The translations under genes were made by a program, and so were the position numbers. The notes under the pieces are model-generated. The model saw only the letters and a list, made by a program, of their open reading frames with translations. It ran no database searches and was not told the origin of the DNA. This document shows, in pieces, positions 23,783-33,685 of a stretch of 62,166 nucleotides of DNA. The stretch comes from Acetobacterium bakii. GTDB lineage: Bacteria > Bacillota > Clostridia > Eubacteriales > Eubacteriaceae. The stretch is taken from the NCBI RefSeq assembly GCF_001263355.1, contig NZ_LGYO01000013.1, forward strand, positions 1 to 62,166, in the 5' to 3' direction. Each line of letters starts with the position of its first letter. Position 1 is the stretch's first letter.

Positions 23783-26700
23783 ATGGACTCAATTGTACGG
23801 AAGCGGTTTAAATCATGGTGGCTTTGTCTATTAGTCGTTGTGATGACGGGTTTTCTTTGGGGAAGCTTTCCCAGTGTGGCCCATGGGGAGGACAATTCAG
23901 CTACGGTGCCGGGGAATGCGTCCTACACTGAAGATGCCTTTTACTATTCGGATCAATATATGTGGAAGGTATCACTTTTTGTGGCCAAGTCGGATACAGT
24001 GAATAAAGATTCCTCCACCATGGACGATTTTTACCGGATCGGTACTCAGGCGGTTTACTTGAACCCGGTAAAAAATATGAGCCAATGGTATGCAGGCGCA
24101 CGGCCATCTAATATATCAGGATTATATTTTTCCAAGGAAAATAAAGTCGATACTTTAAATGAACTCCGGAGCAAGGGCGGGGATGTTAATGCCCTTGATT
24201 CAGTTCAGATTACGACTGGAAACAATGTTAACATGATAACTGGTGTTTCAAATCTGCCATTTGTCCCACAGCTTAGTGATGGCGATGTGTATGATAATGG
24301 CGTGACTTATGGGGATGCAGTTGGCAGCATCACCAAAGTTGCTAATTATTTTAATAGTTCATCAATGATGTTTACTTTATTAAATTTTTATGCTAATAAA
24401 CAAGGAGTATCAAAAGAAGAAATGATTCAAAACCTTCAGTTCACCATTGATGGGGAAACTCGTACCGGGTGGAATCCTGAAGGTGTTTTACCGAATGTTA
24501 TCAACGACAATCCAACAAATCAGGTGGAATGGCTGGTCGTCTATGAACCGGTTTCCATTATCTATGTAAAGGATACGACGCATCCCGGATCCTATTACGG
24601 CTACGCACTGACAGCCACGGACTTTGCGGTATCCCAGATCAAGCACCAGATGGACTGGCGGTATGATGAAACACGGTGGAGCGCATGGGCAGGACAACAG
24701 CCGGATGCCTGGAAAGCCAACAGTGACCGGCAGCATGTCTCACGGCTGGCCTTTTTACTGATGGGAAACTCGGTGATCACCAGTACCAACTGGTATGGAT
24801 TGGAAGCAGGAACCGGGGTGGATCAGAATGCAGCCATTCCATTTAATCGCTGGTTTAGCGACAGACAGACCAAATACGGGGGGTGGGGCATGTCCCGGTG
24901 GATTAAGCCGGCAGAGTATGAAAAGCCCCGGGATAATGATTATCGGCCCAATACGGACGTTATTTTAAGTACGCCGGTTTACGCCAACGTCAATGCCACT
25001 CCCGGGAACGAGCTGACGGTTACCTATAAGATAAATGGCGAAGTCATCGGAACGGACAAGGTGGTGGCACCTATAAAAACCGAGTCCTACAGCTATTTGA
25101 AATGGCATACCCCAACCGTGGATACGGTCACTACCTATGATCTGGAAATGTCCGTATCGCCTTATCCGGAAGGAACCATTAACTGCGGTGGGAATGAATA
25201 CACCCATCGGATCGTGACGATCCGGCCACTTGACGAAAATACGCCACCAGATCCCAAGGTGGACGACGAAAAGCCGGTAGACTTACCAGATATCCTGGTG
25301 CCACCAACCTCCGTTGAATCGGGGGATACGGTCGATCCAACGGTTGCTCCGGTGGTCAAGTCGGTTCAGGAAATGACCGAGCCGCCCTATTATAAAAATG
25401 AAACAGTTAAGATTCAGGTCGTAACCAACATGGCCACAAAAAACTTATCGTTTACCAATAGCGATACCGGGGCCGGAAAACAGTTTGGGGTGGATTCCCT
25501 GGGTGATGAGATGCTCATTAACCGGACCGTTAACAAACTGTCCAATGAGATTGTCTGGACCATCGAATTTATCCCCCTCAATCTGGGTACTAACAATTAT
25601 CAATTTAAAGCCCTGAACTCGGAACAGGGAGAAAGCCAGGCTTTAGACTTTTCAGTTGAGGTATTGGTCGATCCGGATATGCCGGAAATCTTCGATATAA
25701 CGATTAACCCCTTAAAAGCCATCTACACACTTTATGAAGAAACGGTGAGTCCGCCCCTTAAATATATGCTGATCTACAATACCAATGGTGGCAGCGATAT
25801 GGATTCAGTGATGGCGGATTACAATAAAACTATTTCTGCACCGGGAAATCCGGTTAAGGTAGGGCAGAGTTTTAAGGGTTGGTTTAAGAACAATACATTA
25901 ACTGAACTTTGGAACTTTTCAATGGATAAGATTACAGGAGTAACCACCTTGTATGCAAAATGGGAAATTAGCACCTATTCGGTTTCCTTTGATCTCAACG
26001 GAAAAGGATCACCCATTGCAGCATTAGTTTTAACTTATGGAGAAAATATTGAAAAGCCGGCCGATCCCGAAGCAATTGGGTGTGTTTTTGATGGTTGGTA
26101 TCAAGACGATGCTTTAACGGATAGCTGGGATTTTAATAACGACACGGTATCGGATAATACGACGTTGCACGCAAAATGGAAAATCCTGGAATATGTGGCA
26201 ACCTTTGAAGAAAACAAGGGAAGTCTGGTAGATGATGTAAAACAGGACTTTGGCACCAAACTGGTTGAACCTACAACCAATCGATTGGGATATACCCTGG
26301 ATGGTTGGTACCGGGAAAACAGCTTGACCACTAAGTGGAATTTTGCCACAGATACCTTGCAAGATTCAATCACACTCTATGCCAAGTGGATTGCCGGCGA
26401 TGCATTTATTGAGTTTAATGCCAATGAAGGCAGTGCGGTACAAAAAATGTCAGGTAAAACGGATCTGGCGATTGATACGACAACCTTGCCAGTCAGCACC
26501 CGATTGGGATATACCTTTGATGGCTGGTTTGAGAAAGAAGATCTAAGTGGGGACGCATTAACAAAGCTTCCGGATCAATACCCACCGGGTACAACGATCT
26601 ACTATGCGAAGTGGACAGCCAACCCATCAACCATCAAGTTTGAGAGTAACGGCGGCAGTGCTGTAACTGCTCTTGTGGGGGTGACGGATCAGGTGATTAC

Positions 26701-28180
26701 CGATAAAACCATGCCGATCAGTACCCGAACCGGTTATACCCTGGAGGGGTGGTATGCAAGTGTCGATCTAAGCGGTGCAAAGGTAGCAAATTTACCGGAC
26801 AAATACCCGGTTGACGGCATTATCTATTATGCGAAATGGAACGGCAAACCCTCAACCATCAAGTTTGAGAGTAACAGTGGAAGTGCAGTAACTGATCTTG
26901 TTGGGGTGACGGATCAGGTGATTACCGATAAGACGATGCCATTATCAATTCGTGCCGGCTATACCCTGGACGGTTGGTGTGCAAGTGTCGATCTAAGCGG
27001 AGCGATGGTAGAATCCTTACCGGACAAATACCCGGTTGACGGCATTACCTACTATGCGAAATGGACCGCCAATCCCTCAACCATCAAGTTTGAGAGTAAC
27101 AGTGGAAGTGCAGTAACTGATCTTATTGGGGTGACGGATCAGGCAATCAAGGATAAAACCATGCCGACCAGTACCCGAGCCGGTTATGCCCTGGAGGGTT
27201 GGTATGCAAGTAGTGATTTAAGTGGGTCAAAGGTAGCTCAATTACCGGATAAATACCCGGTTGACGGGACTACCTACTATGCCAAGTGGGTGAAAATATC
27301 ATCAACGTCTATAGATTTGCCAGAAAGCTCAAATGCAATACAAACACATGAATTAACTTTAAATAATTCATATGATTTTCATTCAATTGCGTCTGATCAA
27401 GGTAATATCACTGTAATAAATGTTGGTGATAATCAAATTAAAGTCGAGTTATCAGGTGGAACATCACATCGTACAGGATTAATAAGCGGATCATATAATA
27501 CTACATCAAAAGGCAAAACAGAGACACGTACATCACAAGGCTCAAATACTACACCGTCAAGCATTTATTATAACAGCAATGGTTATACGGGTACGCTATA
27601 TAAGCAGACAACGACCACAAACGACGTACAAACAGGTGGTTCGTATGTGCCAGATGATAATAAAACAAAAACCGAGACACGTACATCACAAGGCTCAAAT
27701 ACAACACCCTCAAGCATTTATTATAACAGCAATGGTTATACGGGTACGCTGTATAAACAGACAACGACCACAAACAATGTACAAACAGGTGGTTCATATG
27801 TGTCAGATGATACTAAATATGTGACACATCATCACGAACAGCCTATCGAGGGGTATCCATATCCAGCAGCAAAGATAGGTTATAATTCGGGGGGGTATAT
27901 GGGTACAATAAGTATGACCAGTATATCTTCGCGTAAGGGGAATTATTATGTAGAATATGGAGGTATGGCTACTAAACCTGGATATGATACCCGAACGTAT
28001 CGTACTGATTATACTGCGACATACAGTGGAACAATTACTAAACCTGGATATGATACCCGAACGTATCGTACTGATTATACTTCGACATACAGTGGAACAA
28101 TTACTAAATTTATTAGTGATACACGTGTATATGGCCCTTATTACAAATACACAGTAACTATAAACTACATCGAAAAATGA
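23783..28180 (+). CDS. Large secreted surface protein with InlB-type repeats
   Basis: 1465 residues. The signal peptide has a basic start, helix WWLCLLVVVMTGFLWGSF and likely cleavage near AHG. A unique domain runs to about 640, then seven Listeria-Bacteroides (InlB B-type, flg_new) repeats of about 65-75 residues, each ending in YAKW or HAKW, then a Tyr/Thr/Gly-rich tail made of short duplicated units. No LPxTG, S-layer domain or terminal membrane helix is seen, so attachment is unclear. Such proteins usually act as adhesins; here, between pilus and T4SS genes, it may promote mating contact (inference). Ribosome site AGGAGGAG. Confidence 0.88.
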   Translation: MDSIVRKRFKSWWLCLLVVVMTGFLWGSFPSVAHGEDNSATVPGNASYTEDAFYYSDQYMWKVSLFVAKSDTVNKDSSTMDDFYRIGTQAVYLNPVKNMSQWYAGARPSNISGLYFSKENKVDTLNELRSKGGDVNALDSVQITTGNNVNMITGVSNLPFVPQLSDGDVYDNGVTYGDAVGSITKVANYFNSSSMMFTLLNFYANKQGVSKEEMIQNLQFTIDGETRTGWNPEGVLPNVINDNPTNQVEWLVVYEPVSIIYVKDTTHPGSYYGYALTATDFAVSQIKHQMDWRYDETRWSAWAGQQPDAWKANSDRQHVSRLAFLLMGNSVITSTNWYGLEAGTGVDQNAAIPFNRWFSDRQTKYGGWGMSRWIKPAEYEKPRDNDYRPNTDVILSTPVYANVNATPGNELTVTYKINGEVIGTDKVVAPIKTESYSYLKWHTPTVDTVTTYDLEMSVSPYPEGTINCGGNEYTHRIVTIRPLDENTPPDPKVDDEKPVDLPDILVPPTSVESGDTVDPTVAPVVKSVQEMTEPPYYKNETVKIQVVTNMATKNLSFTNSDTGAGKQFGVDSLGDEMLINRTVNKLSNEIVWTIEFIPLNLGTNNYQFKALNSEQGESQALDFSVEVLVDPDMPEIFDITINPLKAIYTLYEETVSPPLKYMLIYNTNGGSDMDSVMADYNKTISAPGNPVKVGQSFKGWFKNNTLTELWNFSMDKITGVTTLYAKWEISTYSVSFDLNGKGSPIAALVLTYGENIEKPADPEAIGCVFDGWYQDDALTDSWDFNNDTVSDNTTLHAKWKILEYVATFEENKGSLVDDVKQDFGTKLVEPTTNRLGYTLDGWYRENSLTTKWNFATDTLQDSITLYAKWIAGDAFIEFNANEGSAVQKMSGKTDLAIDTTTLPVSTRLGYTFDGWFEKEDLSGDALTKLPDQYPPGTTIYYAKWTANPSTIKFESNGGSAVTALVGVTDQVITDKTMPISTRTGYTLEGWYASVDLSGAKVANLPDKYPVDGIIYYAKWNGKPSTIKFESNSGSAVTDLVGVTDQVITDKTMPLSIRAGYTLDGWCASVDLSGAMVESLPDKYPVDGITYYAKWTANPSTIKFESNSGSAVTDLIGVTDQAIKDKTMPTSTRAGYALEGWYASSDLSGSKVAQLPDKYPVDGTTYYAKWVKISSTSIDLPESSNAIQTHELTLNNSYDFHSIASDQGNITVINVGDNQIKVELSGGTSHRTGLISGSYNTTSKGKTETRTSQGSNTTPSSIYYNSNGYTGTLYKQTTTTNDVQTGGSYVPDDNKTKTETRTSQGSNTTPSSIYYNSNGYTGTLYKQTTTTNNVQTGGSYVSDDTKYVTHHHEQPIEGYPYPAAKIGYNSGGYMGTISMTSISSRKGNYYVEYGGMATKPGYDTRTYRTDYTATYSGTITKPGYDTRTYRTDYTSTYSGTITKFISDTRVYGPYYKYTVTINYIEK
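26627..27290 (+). repeat. Three near-identical 225-bp InlB-type repeats
   Basis: Units start at 26627, 26852 and 27077 (period 225 bp, 75 residues). Their close DNA identity against the diverged four upstream repeats shows recent in-frame amplification. Confidence 0.85.
27521..27820 (+). repeat. Two 153-bp repeats in the surface-protein tail
   Basis: Units at 27521 and 27674 encode ETRTSQGSNTTPSSIYYN-type blocks of 51 residues, nearly identical at DNA level. Confidence 0.85.
27971..28102 (+). repeat. Two 66-bp repeats in the surface-protein tail
   Basis: Units at 27971 and 28037 encode TKPGYDTRTYRTDYT-type blocks of 22 residues; a degenerate third begins at 28103. Confidence 0.85.
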
Positions 28181-28188
28181 TATTGAAC

Positions 28189-28236
28189 GAGAATAGGTAT
28201 TAAACAGGCTCTATGTTTAATACCTATTCTCTTTAT
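28189..28236 (+). terminator. Strong intrinsic terminator of surface-protein gene
   Basis: A perfect 17-bp stem (28189-28205 with 28215-28231) has a 9-nt loop and is followed by TTTATTT. Confidence 0.85.
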
Positions 28237-28281
28237 TTAAAAAATTGATTACTTTTTAAATAAAGAGAAAAGAGAAATAAT

Positions 28282-28616
28282 ATGAAGCAAAAAAGAATAC
28301 TTGTTTGTTTTATTGTATTGGCTATAGCTTTTCATCAGCCGTGTATAATAACAAGACAATTTACGCCAAGTGGTCACAAAACCCTATCACGACACCACCG
28401 ACAGCGCTAAGTATATCAGCTTCATTGAGCGTAGCTAGGTTAACTTATAATACAGTGACGGCGACCACTAACCTTGAAGCAACCAGTGTCACGTTTTCGT
28501 TCCCAGAAGGAAATAACAGCGGAGCATTGATTTCAACATCAGGATCAGTGAAAACATGGAGAACAACATATTTTATGGTTGATGTGGAAAAAGATAAATT
28601 TAATAATATCAAATGA
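28282..28616 (+). pseudogene. Broken surface-protein gene cut by a transposon end
   Basis: An ATG at 28282 opens a signal-peptide-like start (MKQKRILVCFIVLAIAF). The frame then shifts: the continuation NNKTIYAKWSQNP, a terminal InlB-repeat motif, is in another frame, and the first frame stops at 28408-28410. From about 28576 the second frame runs into sequence homologous to the right end of the 39.7-44.7 kb transposon (VDVEKDKFNNI). It looks like a decayed copy of a surface gene with internal deletion. Confidence 0.6.
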
Positions 28617-28712
28617 AAGGAGAACGTGGTAGACACTTTTTGAGGTATAAAAAGTAATAAATGAGCATTTTTCTTAATTATATACAGTTCATACAGTCTA
28701 CTACTAAAGATA
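28576..28712 (+). mobile_element. Solo right end of a three-recombinase transposon
   Basis: About 137 nt align with 44568-44705, the right end of the intact element, including the GAAAGGAGAACGT segment and the terminal CTACTAAAGATA. No recombinase genes or left end are present here. As at the intact copy, the element ends a few bases before an ATG (28717). Confidence 0.75.
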
Positions 28713-28716
28713 AATA

Positions 28717-29925
28717 ATGCACAAAAAAAGAACTATCATCCTCGTATTACTTCTCAGCATCCTGATACCAATGAGCGTATTGGCTATGGATAATGATGAC
28801 ATCATGATCACCATTCACACCAATAAAGATGTGGATCAAATCATTGTTAATTCCGGTGCCGGTGAGTTTCTGCTTACACCGATCACCACCTATAGTGATG
28901 AACAGCTTAAGGGAAACAACCAAATCATGGACATGAACGGTGATCACCAGGTCGATGATAAAGACCTGGAAATATTACAGACCCATCTTGATGGGGGGTG
29001 CAAGGACTACACTGCAACAGCACGATGTTCGCATTGTGGAGCCACAGATATTAACATGGATGATAAAATTGACGATAAGGATTTGAAGCTTTTAAAAGCG
29101 CATCTTGATGGCAAATGCAAGCTTGATGATTGCTACTTTCATGGGATCAGAGAAAACCGAACAGAAACAGCCGATGGTTATATCTGGTCCTTTCATTACA
29201 CGCCAACCATTCGGGGAATGGACGATATGACATATACACCGCAATCAATCACCACAACAGGTACCCGATCCGGCGAAGTCATGGCACTTTCGGTCCATGC
29301 GGAAGAATATAAAAATCCGGTAATATTGAAAAAAAGCACCCAGCCTAATCAAAATAAGTATTTAATCGGATCAAGTATTACTCTATCTGCTGTGACACCA
29401 CTAGAAACCGATCAGGTCGTGTTTAAAACTAACAAAGAAACATTAATTGCCACCAGTCCGGATTCCACTGATTATGTGAAAAAGGAAAAGACCTGGAAGC
29501 AAAGCTTTGTTGCCGACACTGCCGGCAACGAAAATATTACCATTATTGGACAAGGCGAACAATCAAACAACACCTACCTACCCTCGGAAGTACCAGCTAA
29601 TTATATAGAAAAAATTGTGGATCCCCGGGTACTCAGCACCGGGAGTTCAAGTACCCGGCATGAAAACCGATGGACTACATCCGCCACGGATGTTGATGGT
29701 AAAGTGACGATCACCGAACACGTTGATGTATGGTATACCATTACAGCCACAGCAACCGCCAATGCAGATACGGATTATGTGGTGTTTAACACTCCCAACG
29801 GGAATGTTACGGACAATTCCAGTTACAATTCCGGAGGAAATAAATGCTTCAGCACCTCATGGACGAGTGGCGGCAGTGGCGGATCGGCTGGGGCCACGGC
29901 TTATTGCAACATTATCAGTAAGTAA
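28717..29925 (+). CDS. Secreted protein with dockerin-like calcium repeats
   Basis: 402 residues. The signal peptide (TIILVLLLSILIPMSVLA) is followed near 70-140 by two dockerin-type EF-hand loops, DMNGDHQVDDKDLEIL and DINMDDKIDDKDLKLL, with a CSHCG and spaced cysteines between. The rest is beta-rich and exported. Dockerins bind Ca2+ and dock to cohesins. It has no proper ribosome site because the transposon end directly precedes the ATG, so expression may depend on the transposon end. Confidence 0.75.
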   Translation: MHKKRTIILVLLLSILIPMSVLAMDNDDIMITIHTNKDVDQIIVNSGAGEFLLTPITTYSDEQLKGNNQIMDMNGDHQVDDKDLEILQTHLDGGCKDYTATARCSHCGATDINMDDKIDDKDLKLLKAHLDGKCKLDDCYFHGIRENRTETADGYIWSFHYTPTIRGMDDMTYTPQSITTTGTRSGEVMALSVHAEEYKNPVILKKSTQPNQNKYLIGSSITLSAVTPLETDQVVFKTNKETLIATSPDSTDYVKKEKTWKQSFVADTAGNENITIIGQGEQSNNTYLPSEVPANYIEKIVDPRVLSTGSSSTRHENRWTTSATDVDGKVTITEHVDVWYTITATATANADTDYVVFNTPNGNVTDNSSYNSGGNKCFSTSWTSGGSGGSAGATAYCNIISK

Positions 29926-29967
29926 AGATATAGAAGATTTTTATTTTCAATAACCAGGAGGAACAAA

Positions 29968-30939
29968 ATGATAAAGAATAAGTGGTTGAGCAGGGTTTTT
30001 ACCCTGCTTTATTTATTGGGATGGTTTCTATTGCCATCCCCGGTTTTTGCCCATGATACAATCTCCGCAAATCAGGTATTGGCGACCCAGGATTCAGAAA
30101 AAACATTTACCATCACCGCTAATCACTTAAGCGCAGCAAACGGAATCAATGAACTGACCTGTAAAGTATGGAGTGCAGCCGGGAGTCAGGACGATGTTAA
30201 AACAGAAATAATGACAGTAAATGGGGACGGAAGTTATTCGTATCAAGTGGATATGGAGAAAGATCATAGTGTCATGAATGTTGCCCAGGTTAAGCACTAT
30301 GATAAAGGAATGTACTACATCGAAATTTATGCAACGGACAACGGCGGGGTCACCGGGTTGGTGGATTCCACCTATATCGTCATTCGCACCGATTCAAATG
30401 AATGGAAGCGACACCGCTATGATGGAACCAATTTTTATGAAGATACGTATCGTGCGGTTTTATCGGTGGTGCCGGAGATTAAAAACGGAACCCAGGAAGC
30501 AAATAGTGGTGCAAGCTTTAAATCCGGATATGGTTATACCCTGTCTATTAAATCATTAGTGGCCAGCAATGCCGATGTTTCAGCGGATACCTGGTTAGCT
30601 GGAGCACAGAATGCCAGTACGGTTTTTCCGGAATTTGATTACAAGAATGGTGACACACTCAATGGAACCTTTGGTCAATACAACCGTTTATCCGATTGCA
30701 CCGCCGTGAATAATGACAGTAACCGGTCAAACTCGGTGTTAGAATTTAAAGCTAACCCATTTTCCGCTAGCAACAACCGGGTGCATTTCACACCATTATG
30801 GTATCCAGACAAGGACTACACCTTATATGCAGAAGTCTTTGATGCCTGGACCCCAGGGGGGATGCTGGGAATCGACACCACGAATACCATGACCATTGAG
30901 GGAACGGTTTACGATGATTGGCAGGTAAACAACAAATAA
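29968..30939 (+). CDS. Secreted protein with GBS Bsp-like domain
   Basis: 323 residues. The signal peptide (LYLLGWFLLPSPVFA) is followed by ITANHLSAANGINELTCKVWSAAGSQDD and YYIEIYATDNGGVTGLVDSTYIVI, the pattern of GBS Bsp-like repeats found in Gram-positive surface proteins. The second half is beta-rich and unknown. It is the fourth exported surface gene in a row. No wall-sorting motif is seen. Ribosome site CAGGAGGAAC. Confidence 0.75.
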   Translation: MIKNKWLSRVFTLLYLLGWFLLPSPVFAHDTISANQVLATQDSEKTFTITANHLSAANGINELTCKVWSAAGSQDDVKTEIMTVNGDGSYSYQVDMEKDHSVMNVAQVKHYDKGMYYIEIYATDNGGVTGLVDSTYIVIRTDSNEWKRHRYDGTNFYEDTYRAVLSVVPEIKNGTQEANSGASFKSGYGYTLSIKSLVASNADVSADTWLAGAQNASTVFPEFDYKNGDTLNGTFGQYNRLSDCTAVNNDSNRSNSVLEFKANPFSASNNRVHFTPLWYPDKDYTLYAEVFDAWTPGGMLGIDTTNTMTIEGTVYDDWQVNNK

Positions 30940-30962
30940 TTAATAAGAATGAGGGGGAGGAC

Positions 30963-31343
30963 GTGAATAGAAAAGAGGATGTATTATTATCCATTAAACC
31001 GGAATATGCACGAGAGATCATCGCCGGACGAAAGCACTTTGAATACCGGAAGCGAATCTTTAAAAAGCCAGTCAATACCATTGTCATATATGTGACTAAA
31101 CCGGTTGGTCTAATTGTCGGGGAATTTACCATTAAACAGATTTTGCTGGATACACCAGAAAATATCTGGATTAAAACAGCAGACTATTCAGGGATTAAAA
31201 AGAATGATTTTGAAGCGTATTTTAAGGGGCGTGAAAAAGCCTATGCGATTGAATTGCTTGAAGTTACGACTTATCACACCCCCATTAATCCGTTTAAAGT
31301 GTGGAAACGTTTTGTGCCACCCCAGTCATTTCGTTATATTTAA
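30963..31343 (+). CDS. ASCH/PUA-like protein
   Basis: 126 residues from GTG 30963 after GGGGGAGGAC. VLLSIKPEYAREIIAGRKHFEYRKRIF and GLIVGEFTIKQIL fit the small ASCH/PUA-like beta barrel, whose members bind RNA or modified nucleotides. Such genes are common on phages and plasmids. The substrate is unknown. It begins a cytoplasmic block after the surface genes. Confidence 0.65.
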   Translation: MNRKEDVLLSIKPEYAREIIAGRKHFEYRKRIFKKPVNTIVIYVTKPVGLIVGEFTIKQILLDTPENIWIKTADYSGIKKNDFEAYFKGREKAYAIELLEVTTYHTPINPFKVWKRFVPPQSFRYI

Positions 31344-31404
31344 AGTAAGCAGGGTATTAAAAAAAGTCATTAAAAAATAAAAGGATGAATTTAGGAGGTT
31401 TAGG

Positions 31405-31716
31405 ATGAAGATGAGAATTTCTGGAGAGAGAAGTGAGAAAAAAAATTGTGGTCTGAAGAACATCCTTCAGACCGGACAAACGGTAAAAACAAAGGGTTCC
31501 GGATTGGTCAGTGATAAACTTGACAAAAACAGGAAGGTATCAAAACCGGGAATCGTTCTATGCTGTTATGAATTTTTTATATTGGTTCAATTGGAACACG
31601 GTAAAAAATGTTTTACCCATGATGAACTGGAAGTCATTTCTAAAAATGACTATCAAAAACTGGTATTAAAAAAGGATAAACCCAGGATTAAGGTCTTACA
31701 CCATGGGACGAATTAA
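31405..31716 (+). CDS. Hypothetical protein, 103 aa
   Basis: ATG after GGAGGTTTAGG. Basic, soluble protein with a strand-rich middle (GIVLCCYEFFILVQLEHGKKCF). No family recognised. It overlaps the next gene by 14 nt, indicating coupling. Confidence 0.55.
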   Translation: MKMRISGERSEKKNCGLKNILQTGQTVKTKGSGLVSDKLDKNRKVSKPGIVLCCYEFFILVQLEHGKKCFTHDELEVISKNDYQKLVLKKDKPRIKVLHHGTN

Positions 31717-31966
31717 TGAAGAATATCACCGCTTTTTGCCCTTGCCTTTAAAAAATGAGGAATTAAAAATTGAGGTTAGGGATCAAGACCGGTGGTTATT
31801 CTATTGGGATAGTGAAAGCGACAGTGTACCGTATGTGGTGATTGAAAAAAATAATCAGAATCAACCGCAGATTAAAACAACGCGGGATTTAATGGAACGG
31901 GAAGCGTCTCTTTTTTCTAATGAAAAGATGGCGCTTATTTTTATGAATAAATTTAAAGGAGAATAA
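31703..31966 (+). CDS. Hypothetical protein, 87 aa
   Basis: Overlaps the upstream gene by 14 nt and ends 3 nt before the next start. Small soluble protein with Trp-rich WLFYWDSESDSVPYVVIE; no family recognised. Probably co-translated with both neighbours. Confidence 0.55.
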   Translation: MGRINEEYHRFLPLPLKNEELKIEVRDQDRWLFYWDSESDSVPYVVIEKNNQNQPQIKTTRDLMEREASLFSNEKMALIFMNKFKGE

Positions 31967-31969
31967 AAA

Positions 31970-33682
31970 ATGGCAAATGGACAGAATGCAGATGTTAGTG
32001 TTGGCATGGATCAGATTTTACAGTTGGGTGAGGTGGCAACCAAAATTTTAATGACCATCGTTGAATCGCAAAAGGCAGAATTTTTGAAACAAGGGATGCC
32101 GGCAGTGCCACTGGATAATGTTGAAAAAGCAGATCCGGGGAATTTAATGGGGACATTAGCACCGGAGAAAATAAAGGCAAATCTGAAAACAAGTAGTGGG
32201 CTTGTGGATCAGGAGCTCATCAGAAAACTGGATGCCGCGTTTAAGGAATTTCTGCTGGTGAGCCGGGAAGTCATCAGTCAGACAAAAGAGCCGGTGATTG
32301 ATTTAGAAAACATGGAACAGCTTATTGATCCGAAACCCATCACCCGGGAAGAAAAAACACTGGCAAAAGATATCACCGAGCTTGACCAGGCGGTGGAGCG
32401 CTCCTCGGAGCAACTCAACCGGTTTAACATCGCAGCTCAGGATAATCGCATTAACCGCCGGTCGGTGATGCGAACGCTCGGTGAAAAAATGATTCAGGTG
32501 GATGATAAACGTCTCGCCGTGGCACAAAAAATTGAAAATTATTTTTCAAATGCGAAGAATCGGGCAAGGGTTGGTTTTGCATCCTGGATGGTTAATCAGT
32601 TTGAGGGCATCAACAGCCGCTTTGAACAGATTAAAAGCGTTGCCAATCAACAGATCGAAGAAATAACTAAAGCAGAACAGTTTGATATTCAGGATGTGCC
32701 GATGCAGGATGGTTCGGTTGTGATTGATCCGCAACTGCCGGTAATGGACAAAATAAGGGTGCTGCTGGCAAACATGGAGAATAACATGCTGGATCTCACC
32801 AAGGCCATTCATGACCTCGGTAAAGCCCCCACAGACACCAAATCAATCAGGAATGAAGCCAGTCCATTAAAGACCAGCGAAGGGGCGAAAATGAATGATC
32901 CGGAAGCCGAAACCAGTCAGGAAACCGAGGCGGTGGGCAGTGCGCCAAAGACCGACAAAATTATTCATGCGGATGAATATGGGCACATGCTTCTGGATCT
33001 CCATGATGGGTTTGATTCCGATCCCGAGCGCTTGGCTGACTTTCTACAATTCTCAACCCGGTTTCAACAGTACACCACGAAGAATCAGCAGCTTATCTTT
33101 GGTCAGAATAAGAGTGCCATAAAAGTTGCCAATCTTCAGGATTTAATGGAGGACGGTTTTCAAGTACTAAAAGGCGAAAAAGCCATTAAAGTCTTTATCC
33201 CCAATCAATCGGAATCGGGACCGAAGTTTATTATGGGTTCCGTTTATGACCTGACCCAAACCGATTGTTCCAAAAGTGAATACCCGATCATTCAAAAAGC
33301 CAGTCCCCTGGAACAACAGGGCAGAATGTTGATTACCAGCATCCAGAACTATTGTCGGCAATACATCAATCCGGACTTACCCGAACTGGAAGCCCAAGGG
33401 GTGACAATGATGCTGATCGCTAAAAATAATATGGAAACGACACCCGAATTAAAAGAAAGTCTGATCAACAGCTATCAGGCATTCCGACAATCACAGACAG
33501 GATCAAGCAAGGATTGTCAAAAAGGTCTGGATGCGGCTTTTAAGAAAATTAATCAGGTTTATGAGGCCCACGCTGAAAAACTGGATCAGTATTTAAGCCA
33601 TGAACCGGTAACAGCTGAAGAAATCGCCCTGCAAAGGGAAGTGGATGAACGGCGGGAAGAAGTTTGGGAGCCGGAACAATAA
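31970..33682 (+). CDS. ArdC-N-like fusion protein, tail-tagged
   Basis: 570 residues. The N-terminal half (1-270) is helical with coiled-coil character and is unrecognised. From about 330 to 430, LADFLQFSTRFQQYTTKNQQLIFGQNKSA and GFQVLKGEKAIKVFIP match the N-terminal single-strand-DNA-binding module of ArdC-type antirestriction proteins, but the metallopeptidase HExxH half is absent. It ends in EEVWEPEQ, the only tail with Val before Trp, and a palindrome starts 3 nt later. The end of the gene plus palindrome (33665-33702) is identical to that of Fic 1. Confidence 0.72.
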   Translation: MANGQNADVSVGMDQILQLGEVATKILMTIVESQKAEFLKQGMPAVPLDNVEKADPGNLMGTLAPEKIKANLKTSSGLVDQELIRKLDAAFKEFLLVSREVISQTKEPVIDLENMEQLIDPKPITREEKTLAKDITELDQAVERSSEQLNRFNIAAQDNRINRRSVMRTLGEKMIQVDDKRLAVAQKIENYFSNAKNRARVGFASWMVNQFEGINSRFEQIKSVANQQIEEITKAEQFDIQDVPMQDGSVVIDPQLPVMDKIRVLLANMENNMLDLTKAIHDLGKAPTDTKSIRNEASPLKTSEGAKMNDPEAETSQETEAVGSAPKTDKIIHADEYGHMLLDLHDGFDSDPERLADFLQFSTRFQQYTTKNQQLIFGQNKSAIKVANLQDLMEDGFQVLKGEKAIKVFIPNQSESGPKFIMGSVYDLTQTDCSKSEYPIIQKASPLEQQGRMLITSIQNYCRQYINPDLPELEAQGVTMMLIAKNNMETTPELKESLINSYQAFRQSQTGSSKDCQKGLDAAFKKINQVYEAHAEKLDQYLSHEPVTAEEIALQREVDERREEVWEPEQ

Positions 33683-33685
33683 GTC

